NCBI GenBank assembly: GCA_910583675.1
Contig: CAJTYH010000049.1
Coordinates: 1-15,968 of the forward strand
Reading direction: 5' to 3'
DNA from: an uncultured Muribaculaceae bacterium
GTDB taxonomy: Bacteria; Bacteroidota; Bacteroidia; Bacteroidales; Muribaculaceae
DNA length: 15,968 nucleotides
Shown here: positions 1 to 7,274 of the stretch, in pieces
How positions within the stretch are numbered: position 1 is the stretch's first letter
How the letters are laid out: every line of letters starts with the position of its first letter
Made by a program: the position numbers and the translations under genes
The notes under the pieces: generated by a model
What the model saw: only the letters and a program-made list of their open reading frames with translations
Databases searched by the model: none
Told to the model about the DNA's origin: nothing

Positions 1-19
1 TACCTAAAGACATATTTGC

Positions 20-3000
20 ATGAAAAAGAGTTTTGTGGTTGCAACGATGCTTTGCGCTTTAGGCGCTATGCATGCGTATGCACAACGACCAATTTCAAGT
101 TTCAAGGAAATAAGAATCGTTTCCGGAAACACTTCCACTATCGGTGGGGAAAAACGAACTGAACCGGGAATATACTATATCCCTCAGGAGGATGGCACAT
201 TTCAGGCAGCGCGTCTTACAGTTGCGCCCAAGGATGCACCTGCAGAGGTGACAGTGCCATACCTGAACATGAACACTCCCACCTCCATATGTGTGAATTG
301 GAAGACTTCGGCAAATGCTAGCGGCTCTGTTGTGAGATTCGGCTTGTCCCCCGATAATCTTGACCACACCTGCAATCCCGGCACGCGCACCATAGGAAGC
401 AATTATTACTGGCATACAGCGCAGCTCATAGGCTTGCAGCCAAACACGGTGTATTACTATCAGGTTTCGACCAACGGAACCGACAGCGAGGTATACCGCT
501 TCCGCACTATGCCAGAGGCCGGTGACAAGTCAAAGATGCGTGTCCTCCTGATCGGCGACCACCAACGCAATGAGCGGTCTGATTATGAGTGGATGCTCAA
601 TGCCGCGCGCGAGACCGTGAAGGAAAAATATGGCGACGGGCCATTTGAAGACCATATCCGTTTCCTTCTCAATGACGGTGACCAAGTTGATCATGGCGGT
701 GATCTGAACCTGTATGAGAAAGTGCATCTCTACAAATCTCGGTCTGTCTCTCCAACTCTTCCGAACATGACCACTGTCGGCAATCATGAATACAAGGGAG
801 ATGACAACCTTAAGAATTACGACGGTCATTTCCGCGAATACGGTTCTTTGGAATATCAGGGTATAAAGAGCGGCACGTCGGGATATTATGCATATCAGGC
901 CGGGTCTGTGCTTTTTATGGTTCTTAATTCAGACGATCCTTCCATCGCGCAGAAGATGTGGATTCGCAAGGTTATCGCGGTCGCCTCTCTTGACAACAAT
1001 GTGGACTTCATTGTGAGCGTGCAGCATCGTCCTCTTTATGCCGAGCAATATTCGGGTGATGTCTCCCCTTGGATGCTTTATGAGATAATGCCGATTCTCT
1101 CCTCTACTCCCAAGCATGTACTTAATTGCGCCGGGCATCATCATTTGTATGCCCGTGGCCAGATGACTGATACTCCGGTCTACCATATAATTACCGGAGG
1201 AGGAGTGGGCACCTCTGCGGAAGGTTATGAGCAGTTATGGGGAAAGACACCCGACAACTTCAACCACGATGAAGTGCAGAAGACCATTGACCACTGGACA
1301 TATCAGATTCTTGAATTTGATCCTGAGACGCACACAATGAAAGTGGATTGTTACTCTATTGGCAATTCACGTCTCGCTGTTGACAATGAGCTTGTTGATA
1401 CGTTCAGTCGCACTCTTGGAGCGGAAACGGCTCCGAGCCGTCCCATGCTTACGGATGTTGATGCCACTGTCTCCCTGCCATATACATTTACACAGACTTC
1501 GGGTGATGATGTACCCTATGCAGTTCGTTACCAGGTGGCATCTGATCCTACTTTTGAGTCGCCTGTGATAGACAAAGTGATCAATGCCGAGGATTTTTAT
1601 GGTGCCACCGAGGACTTCCGTCCTCTTGACATAAATAAGGGGCTTGACCTCAGGAAATTCACTATAAGGGATGGTGAGCTGTCCAACGGCACATATTATA
1701 TCCGTGTATGCAACCGCGATGCCAATATCGAATGGTCTGACTTTTCCGAACCGGTACGGTTTACGGTAGAGGGAGCCTCGGAGCCTGCATCGGTAGAAAC
1801 AGGAGGTAGATTCTTTCATAAGGGCAATATCCATATTGACTATACAGGAGCGCCTGTCGGAACCAATGCCTGGGTTGCAGTTTATAGGGAGCATCAAAGC
1901 GGTAGTGACGGATCTTTCAGATGGGCATACACGACCGATGTTTCCGGAAGCATGGACTTTGACATAGACGAAGCCGGTGCTTATTATGCGGTTCTCTTCA
2001 AGGATGGGGGATATGATGAAATCTCGCCGCGTGCTTACTTCGTTGTAAGCGACAACTGCGATGATGCCACACCACCATCCATTTCCACAGATAAACTTGT
2101 ATACGAAGTCGGCGATCCGGTTGTCGTAAATCTTGACAATGCTCCCTGCATTGCCAAGGACTGGGTGGGCATATATACATCCTCGGTGACAGTGGTCAAG
2201 GATGGTAAATCCCATTCATACGCATATGCCGGTGAAGACCCAATGGGAAGTGTCACGCTCAATGTGCAGGGCAACTTCAATTACACCACTCCGATTGCTG
2301 ACGGTCTCTACTACGCCACATATTGCATTGCCGATCAATATTACGAGCCGGTCGGAAGGAGCTACTTCATTGTTGGTAAACCTGTGCTCCTTGAAACAGA
2401 CCGCGCGGAATATGCGTCCGGTGATGAAATCCGATTTGTCTATGAAGGCGCACCCGATTGGGATGGTGTCTCAGTATGTGTGTATTCCGGAGATGACGTT
2501 GTTGCGACGGCATCCGTTGATGGCAATGGGGGAGTGGCAAGCTGTGAGATGCCAGGAGAAGGCACCTTTGAGGCTTGTGTAGTGACAGCTGATGGCAAGG
2601 AGATTTCTCCTCGCGTCGGCTTTACTGTAACAAAGGCTCTTGCAGACGCATGGATGAGCCGTATCAGTGATAATGCGTATATTCATCAGGTTTCTATTCC
2701 CGGCACGCACGATGCCGGAACGGGCAACGGTACAAATATGGATTCATTTGCCCGCACTCAGGATTTAAGCATCGCGGCGCAATTTGAAGCCGGAATACGT
2801 GCTTTTGACCTTCGTCCCTCTGTCTCCGGTGGTGAACTGAAGATATATCATGGCATCGTTGAGACCAAAGTCACGTTCAATGAAGCCCTGTCAGCTATTT
2901 GCGATCAACTTGACGCTTATCCTACTGAATTTGCTGTGGTAGTGATGCGCCATGAAGATGACCATGAGAGCGCCTCTGACAAGGAACTGTGGAACGGCCT

Positions 3001-3793
3001 GATGGAACAGGTTCTGAATGACGAAAAATATGCCGGTCGCTTTGCTGACTTCTCCAGCACGCTTACTGTTGGTGATATGCGTGGTAAGATACTTCTTTTA
3101 AGCCGCGACAAATATGCTGCCTCTCCTGTAGGTGCGTTTGTTACAGGTTGGACTCATAGTGCAGACTTTGCCGATCAGGGCAATGGACGTGTGCAGGGCA
3201 CCAATCCGAGGGATTATGCACGTTTGCATGTGCAGGATTTTTATGAGACTAAGGATGCTATGGACAGGAAGCTCTCGGCCATAAAGTCACTTCTTGACCA
3301 CTCGGTAAGGCTCACTACGGTTTCTACTCATAACTGGGTTATCAATCATACCTCAGGCTATTCACAGACCGGTTTGTTTGCCACGGCAGACGCTTATAGG
3401 AAGAATGCCGCATCTACAAACATTGCTGTGATAGATTATCTCGCAGATGAGAATCATGCAGGCCCTACGGGTCTTGTAATGATGGATTTCGCCGGGGTTG
3501 ACCGTTCCGGTGATTATGACGTGAATGGCAAACGGCTGATAGATGCTGTAGTGGCAAACAACTTCCGTTACACTATGCGTGGCAAGACCTCCGGTGTTGA
3601 TAATGTTTCCGCGGAATCAGAAGAGAAAATCGTTATTGTGGCAAACGGAGAGGTTCGCGCATCAGGACTAATAGAGATATACACCGCAGGGGGTGCCCTG
3701 TATGCATCTGCTGTTGGCAGCGTGTCTGTTTCAACCCCCGGTGTATATGTTGTCAAGACAGCTGATGCCACCCGTAAGATGGTAGTCCGCTGA
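20..3793 (+). CDS. Exported purple-acid-phosphatase-like metallophosphatase fused to a PI-PLC X domain
   Basis: Protein of 1257 residues with a signal peptide (basic start MKK, hydrophobic core, likely cleavage after AYA at 21). Residues about 74-165 resemble the fibronectin-like N-terminal domain of purple acid phosphatases. Residues about 172-450 are a calcineurin-type metallophosphatase with metal-ligand motifs GD (D180), GDxxD (D221, D224), GNHE (N255, H256), H336 and GHxH (H373, H375). Three Ig-like modules follow (about 595-870). Residues about 875-1190 are a PI-PLC X domain: H897 in IPGTHDAG and H944 in YHG match the two catalytic histidines of bacterial PI-PLC, with R927, D930 and D1156 also in place. 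The last 50-60 residues resemble a C-terminal sorting domain (IEIYTAGG, GVYVVK, final basic strand). Family knowledge predicts cleavage of phosphatidylinositol or GPI lipids plus phosphomonoester hydrolysis; the natural substrate is inferred. The ATG at 20 gives a complete signal peptide. Only 19 bases lie upstream, so its promoter is outside the window. Confidence 0.9.
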   Translation: MKKSFVVATMLCALGAMHAYAQRPISSFKEIRIVSGNTSTIGGEKRTEPGIYYIPQEDGTFQAARLTVAPKDAPAEVTVPYLNMNTPTSICVNWKTSANASGSVVRFGLSPDNLDHTCNPGTRTIGSNYYWHTAQLIGLQPNTVYYYQVSTNGTDSEVYRFRTMPEAGDKSKMRVLLIGDHQRNERSDYEWMLNAARETVKEKYGDGPFEDHIRFLLNDGDQVDHGGDLNLYEKVHLYKSRSVSPTLPNMTTVGNHEYKGDDNLKNYDGHFREYGSLEYQGIKSGTSGYYAYQAGSVLFMVLNSDDPSIAQKMWIRKVIAVASLDNNVDFIVSVQHRPLYAEQYSGDVSPWMLYEIMPILSSTPKHVLNCAGHHHLYARGQMTDTPVYHIITGGGVGTSAEGYEQLWGKTPDNFNHDEVQKTIDHWTYQILEFDPETHTMKVDCYSIGNSRLAVDNELVDTFSRTLGAETAPSRPMLTDVDATVSLPYTFTQTSGDDVPYAVRYQVASDPTFESPVIDKVINAEDFYGATEDFRPLDINKGLDLRKFTIRDGELSNGTYYIRVCNRDANIEWSDFSEPVRFTVEGASEPASVETGGRFFHKGNIHIDYTGAPVGTNAWVAVYREHQSGSDGSFRWAYTTDVSGSMDFDIDEAGAYYAVLFKDGGYDEISPRAYFVVSDNCDDATPPSISTDKLVYEVGDPVVVNLDNAPCIAKDWVGIYTSSVTVVKDGKSHSYAYAGEDPMGSVTLNVQGNFNYTTPIADGLYYATYCIADQYYEPVGRSYFIVGKPVLLETDRAEYASGDEIRFVYEGAPDWDGVSVCVYSGDDVVATASVDGNGGVASCEMPGEGTFEACVVTADGKEISPRVGFTVTKALADAWMSRISDNAYIHQVSIPGTHDAGTGNGTNMDSFARTQDLSIAAQFEAGIRAFDLRPSVSGGELKIYHGIVETKVTFNEALSAICDQLDAYPTEFAVVVMRHEDDHESASDKELWNGLMEQVLNDEKYAGRFADFSSTLTVGDMRGKILLLSRDKYAASPVGAFVTGWTHSADFADQGNGRVQGTNPRDYARLHVQDFYETKDAMDRKLSAIKSLLDHSVRLTTVSTHNWVINHTSGYSQTGLFATADAYRKNAASTNIAVIDYLADENHAGPTGLVMMDFAGVDRSGDYDVNGKRLIDAVVANNFRYTMRGKTSGVDNVSAESEEKIVIVANGEVRASGLIEIYTAGGALYASAVGSVSVSTPGVYVVKTADATRKMVVR
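1802..2629 (+). repeat. Three tandem Ig-like modules within the phosphatase/PI-PLC protein
   Basis: Protein-level repeat. Residues about 595-680, 687-786 and 788-870 share one pattern: an opening strand, an acidic GD or GN turn, a strand with YTGAP / LDNAP / YEGAP, a WVAVY / WVGIY / VSVCVY strand, a G-aromatic strand near the end, and a closing RAYFVV / RSYFIV / RVGFTV strand. They look like extracellular beta-sandwich spacers or binding modules between the two enzymatic domains. The units have diverged clearly, so this is not a recent DNA duplication. Boundaries are approximate and no binding role can be assigned. Confidence 0.55.
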
Positions 3794-3820
3794 TCCCCTT
3801 GTGCAGAGCCGCAAGGCGAA

Positions 3821-3875
3821 GATAAATAAACGGCCCTAATAGCGCTTCAAGCGCTATTAGGGCCGTTTATTTATC
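3821..3875. terminator. Perfect 26-bp inverted repeat, probable bidirectional terminator
   Basis: The arms 3821-3846 and 3850-3875 are exact reverse complements around a three-base centre. The inner 16 bases of each arm are GC-rich (containing CGGCCC and AGCGCT) and the outer 10 are AT-rich. On either strand a GC-rich stem is therefore followed by a T-rich run (TTTATTTATC). It lies 27 bases after the stop of the plus-strand phosphatase/PI-PLC gene and 13 bases beyond the stop of the minus-strand GH43 gene, the expected place for a terminator serving two convergent genes. Confidence 0.85.
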
Positions 3876-3888
3876 ACTGGAGGTTGGT

Positions 3889-4869
3889 TTACTTTTTCAG
3901 CTTGATTGGGCGTGCTTTGACCCCCTCTTTGGTCATCTTTACAGGATTGATGTGGCCGTCCTTGTCAAATGTCATGCGGTCTACGCATGTCACGCGGAAA
4001 TCGCGTGCGGTTTCTCCTGCAGGTCTACGGTGATATACGATGTAGTATTCATCCGTATCAGGTACTTGTATGACAGAGTGATGCCCTGCACCGGTAGCTA
4101 TTTCGGGATCCTGCTGGAGTATTTTCCCTACGCGCTTGAAAGGACCGAACGGGCTGTCTGCTATGGCATATGCCACACAGTAGTCCGGGCCGCCCCATCC
4201 TCCCTCGCTCCACATGAAGTAGTACTTCCCGTCGCGTTTGAACATGAAAGGCCCTTCGACGTAGTTTTCGGGAGTAACCTCCTTGTATGTTTCGCCGTCA
4301 GGGAATGGCACGAGTGACTTGAAGTCGTCGCTCAATTTTACGATATTGCAGTGTCCCCATCCTCCGTAGTACATGTAGTATGTGCCGTCGTCGTCAAGGA
4401 ATACAAACTGGTCTATCGGCTGTGCGCCGTTCACAATGTCGTTTATGAGCGGTTTGCCGATATGGTCACGGAAAGGTCCGTCGGGGCGCGTGCTTACGCC
4501 TACTCCGATACCGCCTACCTCACCCTGGTGTACGTCGTTTGCACCGAAGAAGATGTAATACTTGCCATCCTTTCGCAGTGCGGCAGGTGCCCACATGCAT
4601 TTGTTGGCCCATTTTACTTCGGTGGTATCTATCACTGCATGGTGGCGTGTCCATTCCACAAGGTCTTTCGATGAAAAGCAGTCTATGAACGTCTGACGCT
4701 CATACTCATCGCTCCATGTGGGATAAATCCAGTAGGTATCGTCATAGACTACCCCCTCGGGATCAGCATACCATCCTTCGAATACCGGATTGGCGCCGTT
4801 GACAGCCGCCGGCACGAGGCCGGAGGCTGCAACCATGCTGCCAATTATGTAATTGCGGATCATTGACAT
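3889..4869 (-). CDS. Glycoside hydrolase family 43 enzyme (arabinofuranosidase/xylosidase-like)
   Basis: Single-domain protein of 326 residues with a probable signal peptide ending near NGA (24-26). The five-bladed propeller signature of GH43 is clear: D36 in WYADPEG as catalytic base, D153 in QPIDQF as pKa modulator, E205 in YVEGPF as catalytic acid, plus GHH (262-264) where family members carry a metal-linked histidine. Repeated blade motifs DGKYYIFF, DGTYYMYY and DGKYYFMW also fit. Family members usually release L-arabinofuranose, xylose or, in some subfamilies, galactose from side chains. The subfamily, and so the sugar, cannot be fixed here. The first ATG lies three bases after the GH92 stop codon, so the two genes are almost certainly co-transcribed and perhaps translationally coupled; a second ATG two codons on is an alternative start. 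The gene ends just before the shared terminator and is the last of the operon. Confidence 0.9.
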   Translation of the reverse strand: MSMIRNYIIGSMVAASGLVPAAVNGANPVFEGWYADPEGVVYDDTYWIYPTWSDEYERQTFIDCFSSKDLVEWTRHHAVIDTTEVKWANKCMWAPAALRKDGKYYIFFGANDVHQGEVGGIGVGVSTRPDGPFRDHIGKPLINDIVNGAQPIDQFVFLDDDGTYYMYYGGWGHCNIVKLSDDFKSLVPFPDGETYKEVTPENYVEGPFMFKRDGKYYFMWSEGGWGGPDYCVAYAIADSPFGPFKRVGKILQQDPEIATGAGHHSVIQVPDTDEYYIVYHRRPAGETARDFRVTCVDRMTFDKDGHINPVKMTKEGVKARPIKLKK

Positions 4870-4872
4870 GGC

Positions 4873-7182
4873 TTATTTTTTCTTTTTAACTTGATGTTCC
4901 TTAAGTTCGTTGCTGAACGAATAGGGGAATGATTTCTCCTCGGAACCGCGTGCCATGTTGGGCTTGTCGGACATCTCGAAGGTGATGTATGCGCCACGGT
5001 TGAGCTGCTCATGTGTGAAGTAGTTGAGATCGTAGGGAGCACCATTTACCATCACTGCGTCCACATAGCAGTTCTTGCGGCTGTTGTTTGGAGCTGTGAT
5101 TATCACCTTGTGGCCGTTCTCCAGGTTCAGTGTCATCTTCTTGAAGAGGGGAGTGCCGATGATGTATTCGCCGCTGCCGGGACATACCGGGTAGAATCCC
5201 ATGGCGGAGAACACGTACCATGCAGAAGTCTGGCCGTTGTCCTCGTCGCCGCAGTAGCCGTCTGGGGTTGCGAGATACATCTTGTCCATCACCTCGCGCA
5301 CCCACTTCTGGGTCTTCCAAGGCTGGCCTGAATAGTTGTAGAGATAGAGCATGTGCTGTACGGGCTGGTTGCCATGTGCGTAGTTGCCCATGTTCATGAT
5401 CTGCATTTCGCGGATTTCGTGGATCACACCTCCGTAGTAGCTGTCGTCGAACAGCGGCGGAACTGCCATTACCGAGTCCATCATCTGGTTGAAGGTCTCC
5501 TTGCCTCCCATCAGGTTGATCAGACCCTGGGGATCATGGAATACGCTCCATGAATAGTGCCAGCTGTTCCCCTCGGTGAAGGCATCGCCCCATTTCAAGG
5601 GATTGAACGGGCTTTGGAATGTGCCGTCCTCGTTGCGGCCGCGCATGAGGTTGTGCTCCTTGTCGAAGAGGTTCTTGTAGTTCAGGGCACGCTGTGCATA
5701 GGGCTTCAGCTCTTTTTCTGATTTGCCGAGGGCTTTTCCGAGCTGATAGATGCACCAGTCATCATATGCATATTCCAGTGTGCGTGCGGCGCTCTCGTTT
5801 ATGCCTACGTTGTAAGGTACATAACCGAGCTTGTTGTAGTATTCGTGGCCGAGGCGTCCGGTGGAGGGCACCTGCGGGTGCACGTTGTTGGCTCCGTGAA
5901 CCACGGCTTCCCAGATGGTTTCTTCGTCGAAACCACGCAGGCCGTTGAGCCACGCTTCAGTAACGATTGAGGCTGAGTTGTTGCCTACCATGCAGCCGCG
6001 ATGGCCGGGGCTTGCCCATTCAGGAAGGAAGCCGCTCTCCTTGAAAGTATTGGCCAGGCCTTCCTGCATCTTTTCGTTCATGGAGGGGTACATGAGGTTC
6101 AGGAACGGGAACAGGCAGCGGAAGGTATCCCAGAAGCCGGTGCCGGTGAACATGTAGCCGGGGAGCACTTTGCCGTTGAACGGGCTGTAATGTACCGGTT
6201 TCCCCTCTGCATCTATCTCATAGAAGCTCATAGGGAAGAGCACGGAGCGATACATGCATGAGTAGAATGTGCGCAGACGATCCAGGTCGTTGTCCTCTAC
6301 ATCTATGCGACCGAGGATGTCGTTCCACCTGTCGCGTCCTTTCTGCTCTATTGTGTCAAAGTTGTCTTGTCCTATTTCCCTGCGAAGGTTGAGTTCGGCT
6401 TGCTCGAAGCTGATGAACGATGAGGCCACGCGGGCATTTACGATCTCACCTTTCTTGGTCTTGAAGCCTATGATGGCTCCTGCATGGTTGCATTTCGCCT
6501 CAAGGGAAGATGTGCTTATCTTGCCGTCAGCCACAGAGGCCGTGTAAGTAAACGGTTTGTCGAATTCTGCGATGAAATAGTTCCTGAAATTGTCTGGCAC
6601 ACCTCCACTGTTCTTGGTGGTGTAGCCCATGATCTTGTTCTCACCGGGTATGATCTTCACATATGAGCCGTTGTCAAGCGCGTCAATCACCACATATGCG
6701 TCATCCGTCTGCGGGAATGTGAAACGGAGCATTGCCGCACGGTCGGTGGGGGTGATCTCGGCTACTACGTCGTGGTCTGCCAGGTATGCGCGGTAGTAAT
6801 AGGGTTTCGAGACTTCGGCCTTGTGTGAGAACCAGCTGGCACGCTCGTCCTGGTCGAAGACCGGTTTGCCTGTCACAGGCATGATGGCGAACTGGCCGTG
6901 GTCGTTTATCCATGGGCTTGGCTGGTGGGTCTGCTTGAAGCCGCGGATCTTGTCGGCATCGTAGGTGTATGCCCATCCGTCTCCCATCTTGCCGGTCTGG
7001 GGAGTCCAGAAGTTCATGCCCCAGGGCATGGCTATGGCAGGATAGGTGTTGCCGGTGGAAAGGGAATGCTTGGATTGGGAGCCTACGAGTGGGTTTACAT
7101 AGTCAACGGGCGACTCGACAGCTCCTGCGCTCACGGCCAAGGCTGTGAACGCTACGGTTGCTATATGCTTTAAGTAGCTCAT
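4873..7182 (-). CDS. GH92 exo-alpha-mannosidase, probably alpha-1,2-specific
   Basis: Protein of 769 residues from the ATG at 7182. An in-frame TTG at 7212 would add ten residues but would start inside the palindrome and precede the signal peptide (SYLKHI, hydrophobic core, AVSAGA), so the ATG is preferred. GH92 hallmarks run throughout: VNPLVGS near the N-terminus, GTGFWDTFR, HRGCMVGNN, FTEGNSWHY, HGNQPVQH and GDEDNGQTSAW. Counting residues against what I recall of the Bacteroides enzyme BT3990 (acid E533, base pair D642/D644, +1-site pair H584-E585) gives a constant offset: E537, D646/D648 and H588-E589 here. The acid is therefore intact, which argues against a mannose-phosphate-uncapping variant, and the His-Glu pair argues for alpha-1,2 specificity. 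Many relatives have GNEP where this protein has GNQP. These enzymes are calcium-dependent and inverting. It is followed at once by GH43 and preceded by a palindrome and possible promoter. Confidence 0.94.
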   Translation of the reverse strand: MSYLKHIATVAFTALAVSAGAVESPVDYVNPLVGSQSKHSLSTGNTYPAIAMPWGMNFWTPQTGKMGDGWAYTYDADKIRGFKQTHQPSPWINDHGQFAIMPVTGKPVFDQDERASWFSHKAEVSKPYYYRAYLADHDVVAEITPTDRAAMLRFTFPQTDDAYVVIDALDNGSYVKIIPGENKIMGYTTKNSGGVPDNFRNYFIAEFDKPFTYTASVADGKISTSSLEAKCNHAGAIIGFKTKKGEIVNARVASSFISFEQAELNLRREIGQDNFDTIEQKGRDRWNDILGRIDVEDNDLDRLRTFYSCMYRSVLFPMSFYEIDAEGKPVHYSPFNGKVLPGYMFTGTGFWDTFRCLFPFLNLMYPSMNEKMQEGLANTFKESGFLPEWASPGHRGCMVGNNSASIVTEAWLNGLRGFDEETIWEAVVHGANNVHPQVPSTGRLGHEYYNKLGYVPYNVGINESAARTLEYAYDDWCIYQLGKALGKSEKELKPYAQRALNYKNLFDKEHNLMRGRNEDGTFQSPFNPLKWGDAFTEGNSWHYSWSVFHDPQGLINLMGGKETFNQMMDSVMAVPPLFDDSYYGGVIHEIREMQIMNMGNYAHGNQPVQHMLYLYNYSGQPWKTQKWVREVMDKMYLATPDGYCGDEDNGQTSAWYVFSAMGFYPVCPGSGEYIIGTPLFKKMTLNLENGHKVIITAPNNSRKNCYVDAVMVNGAPYDLNYFTHEQLNRGAYITFEMSDKPNMARGSEEKSFPYSFSNELKEHQVKKKK

Positions 7183-7201
7183 TAGGGATTGTTTGAATAG
7201 T

Positions 7202-7247
7202 AAGTTTGTCAACTAAATATAACTTGGTGTATTTAGTTGACAAACTT
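7202..7247. repeat. Perfect 18-bp inverted repeat with a 10-base centre, upstream of GH92
   Basis: The left arm AAGTTTGTCAACTAAATA (7202-7219) is matched exactly by its reverse complement at 7230-7247; the 10-base centre is 7220-7229. It sits in the 92-base gap between the glutaminase-like lipoprotein gene and GH92, its near edge about 20 bases from the GH92 ATG. The arms are AT-rich with no GC stem and no clean T-run, so it does not look like an ordinary intrinsic terminator. It could be an operator for a dimeric repressor, or an RNA hairpin that protects or separates parts of the operon transcript. Confidence 0.8.
7214..7244 (-). promoter_or_regulatory. Candidate Bacteroides-type internal promoter for GH92-GH43
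   Basis: On the minus strand a TTTG (7244-7241) is followed 19 bases later by TATATTTA (7221-7214), one mismatch from the Bacteroidetes -7 element TAnnTTTG. Both elements lie inside the 18-bp palindrome, so a protein bound to the palindrome would block the promoter. Transcription would begin roughly 25 bases before the GH92 ATG. AT-rich sequence makes chance matches likely, so this is tentative. Confidence 0.35.
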
Positions 7248-7274
7248 TGATGGTTACTGTATTATGTATTTTTG

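Noticed and set aside
1367..2215. Minus-strand open frame of 282 residues inside the phosphatase/PI-PLC gene
   Set aside because: It lies wholly inside a gene with clear domains, and its translation shows no family motif.
7183..7212. TTG start at 7212 for GH92, giving ten more residues
   Set aside because: It would begin within the palindrome, use a rarer start codon and put extra residues before a good signal peptide. The ATG at 7182 is better.
7202..7247. The 18-bp palindrome as an ordinary intrinsic terminator
   Set aside because: The stem is AT-rich and has no clean T-run after it, and it is followed 20 bases later by the next gene of the same operon.
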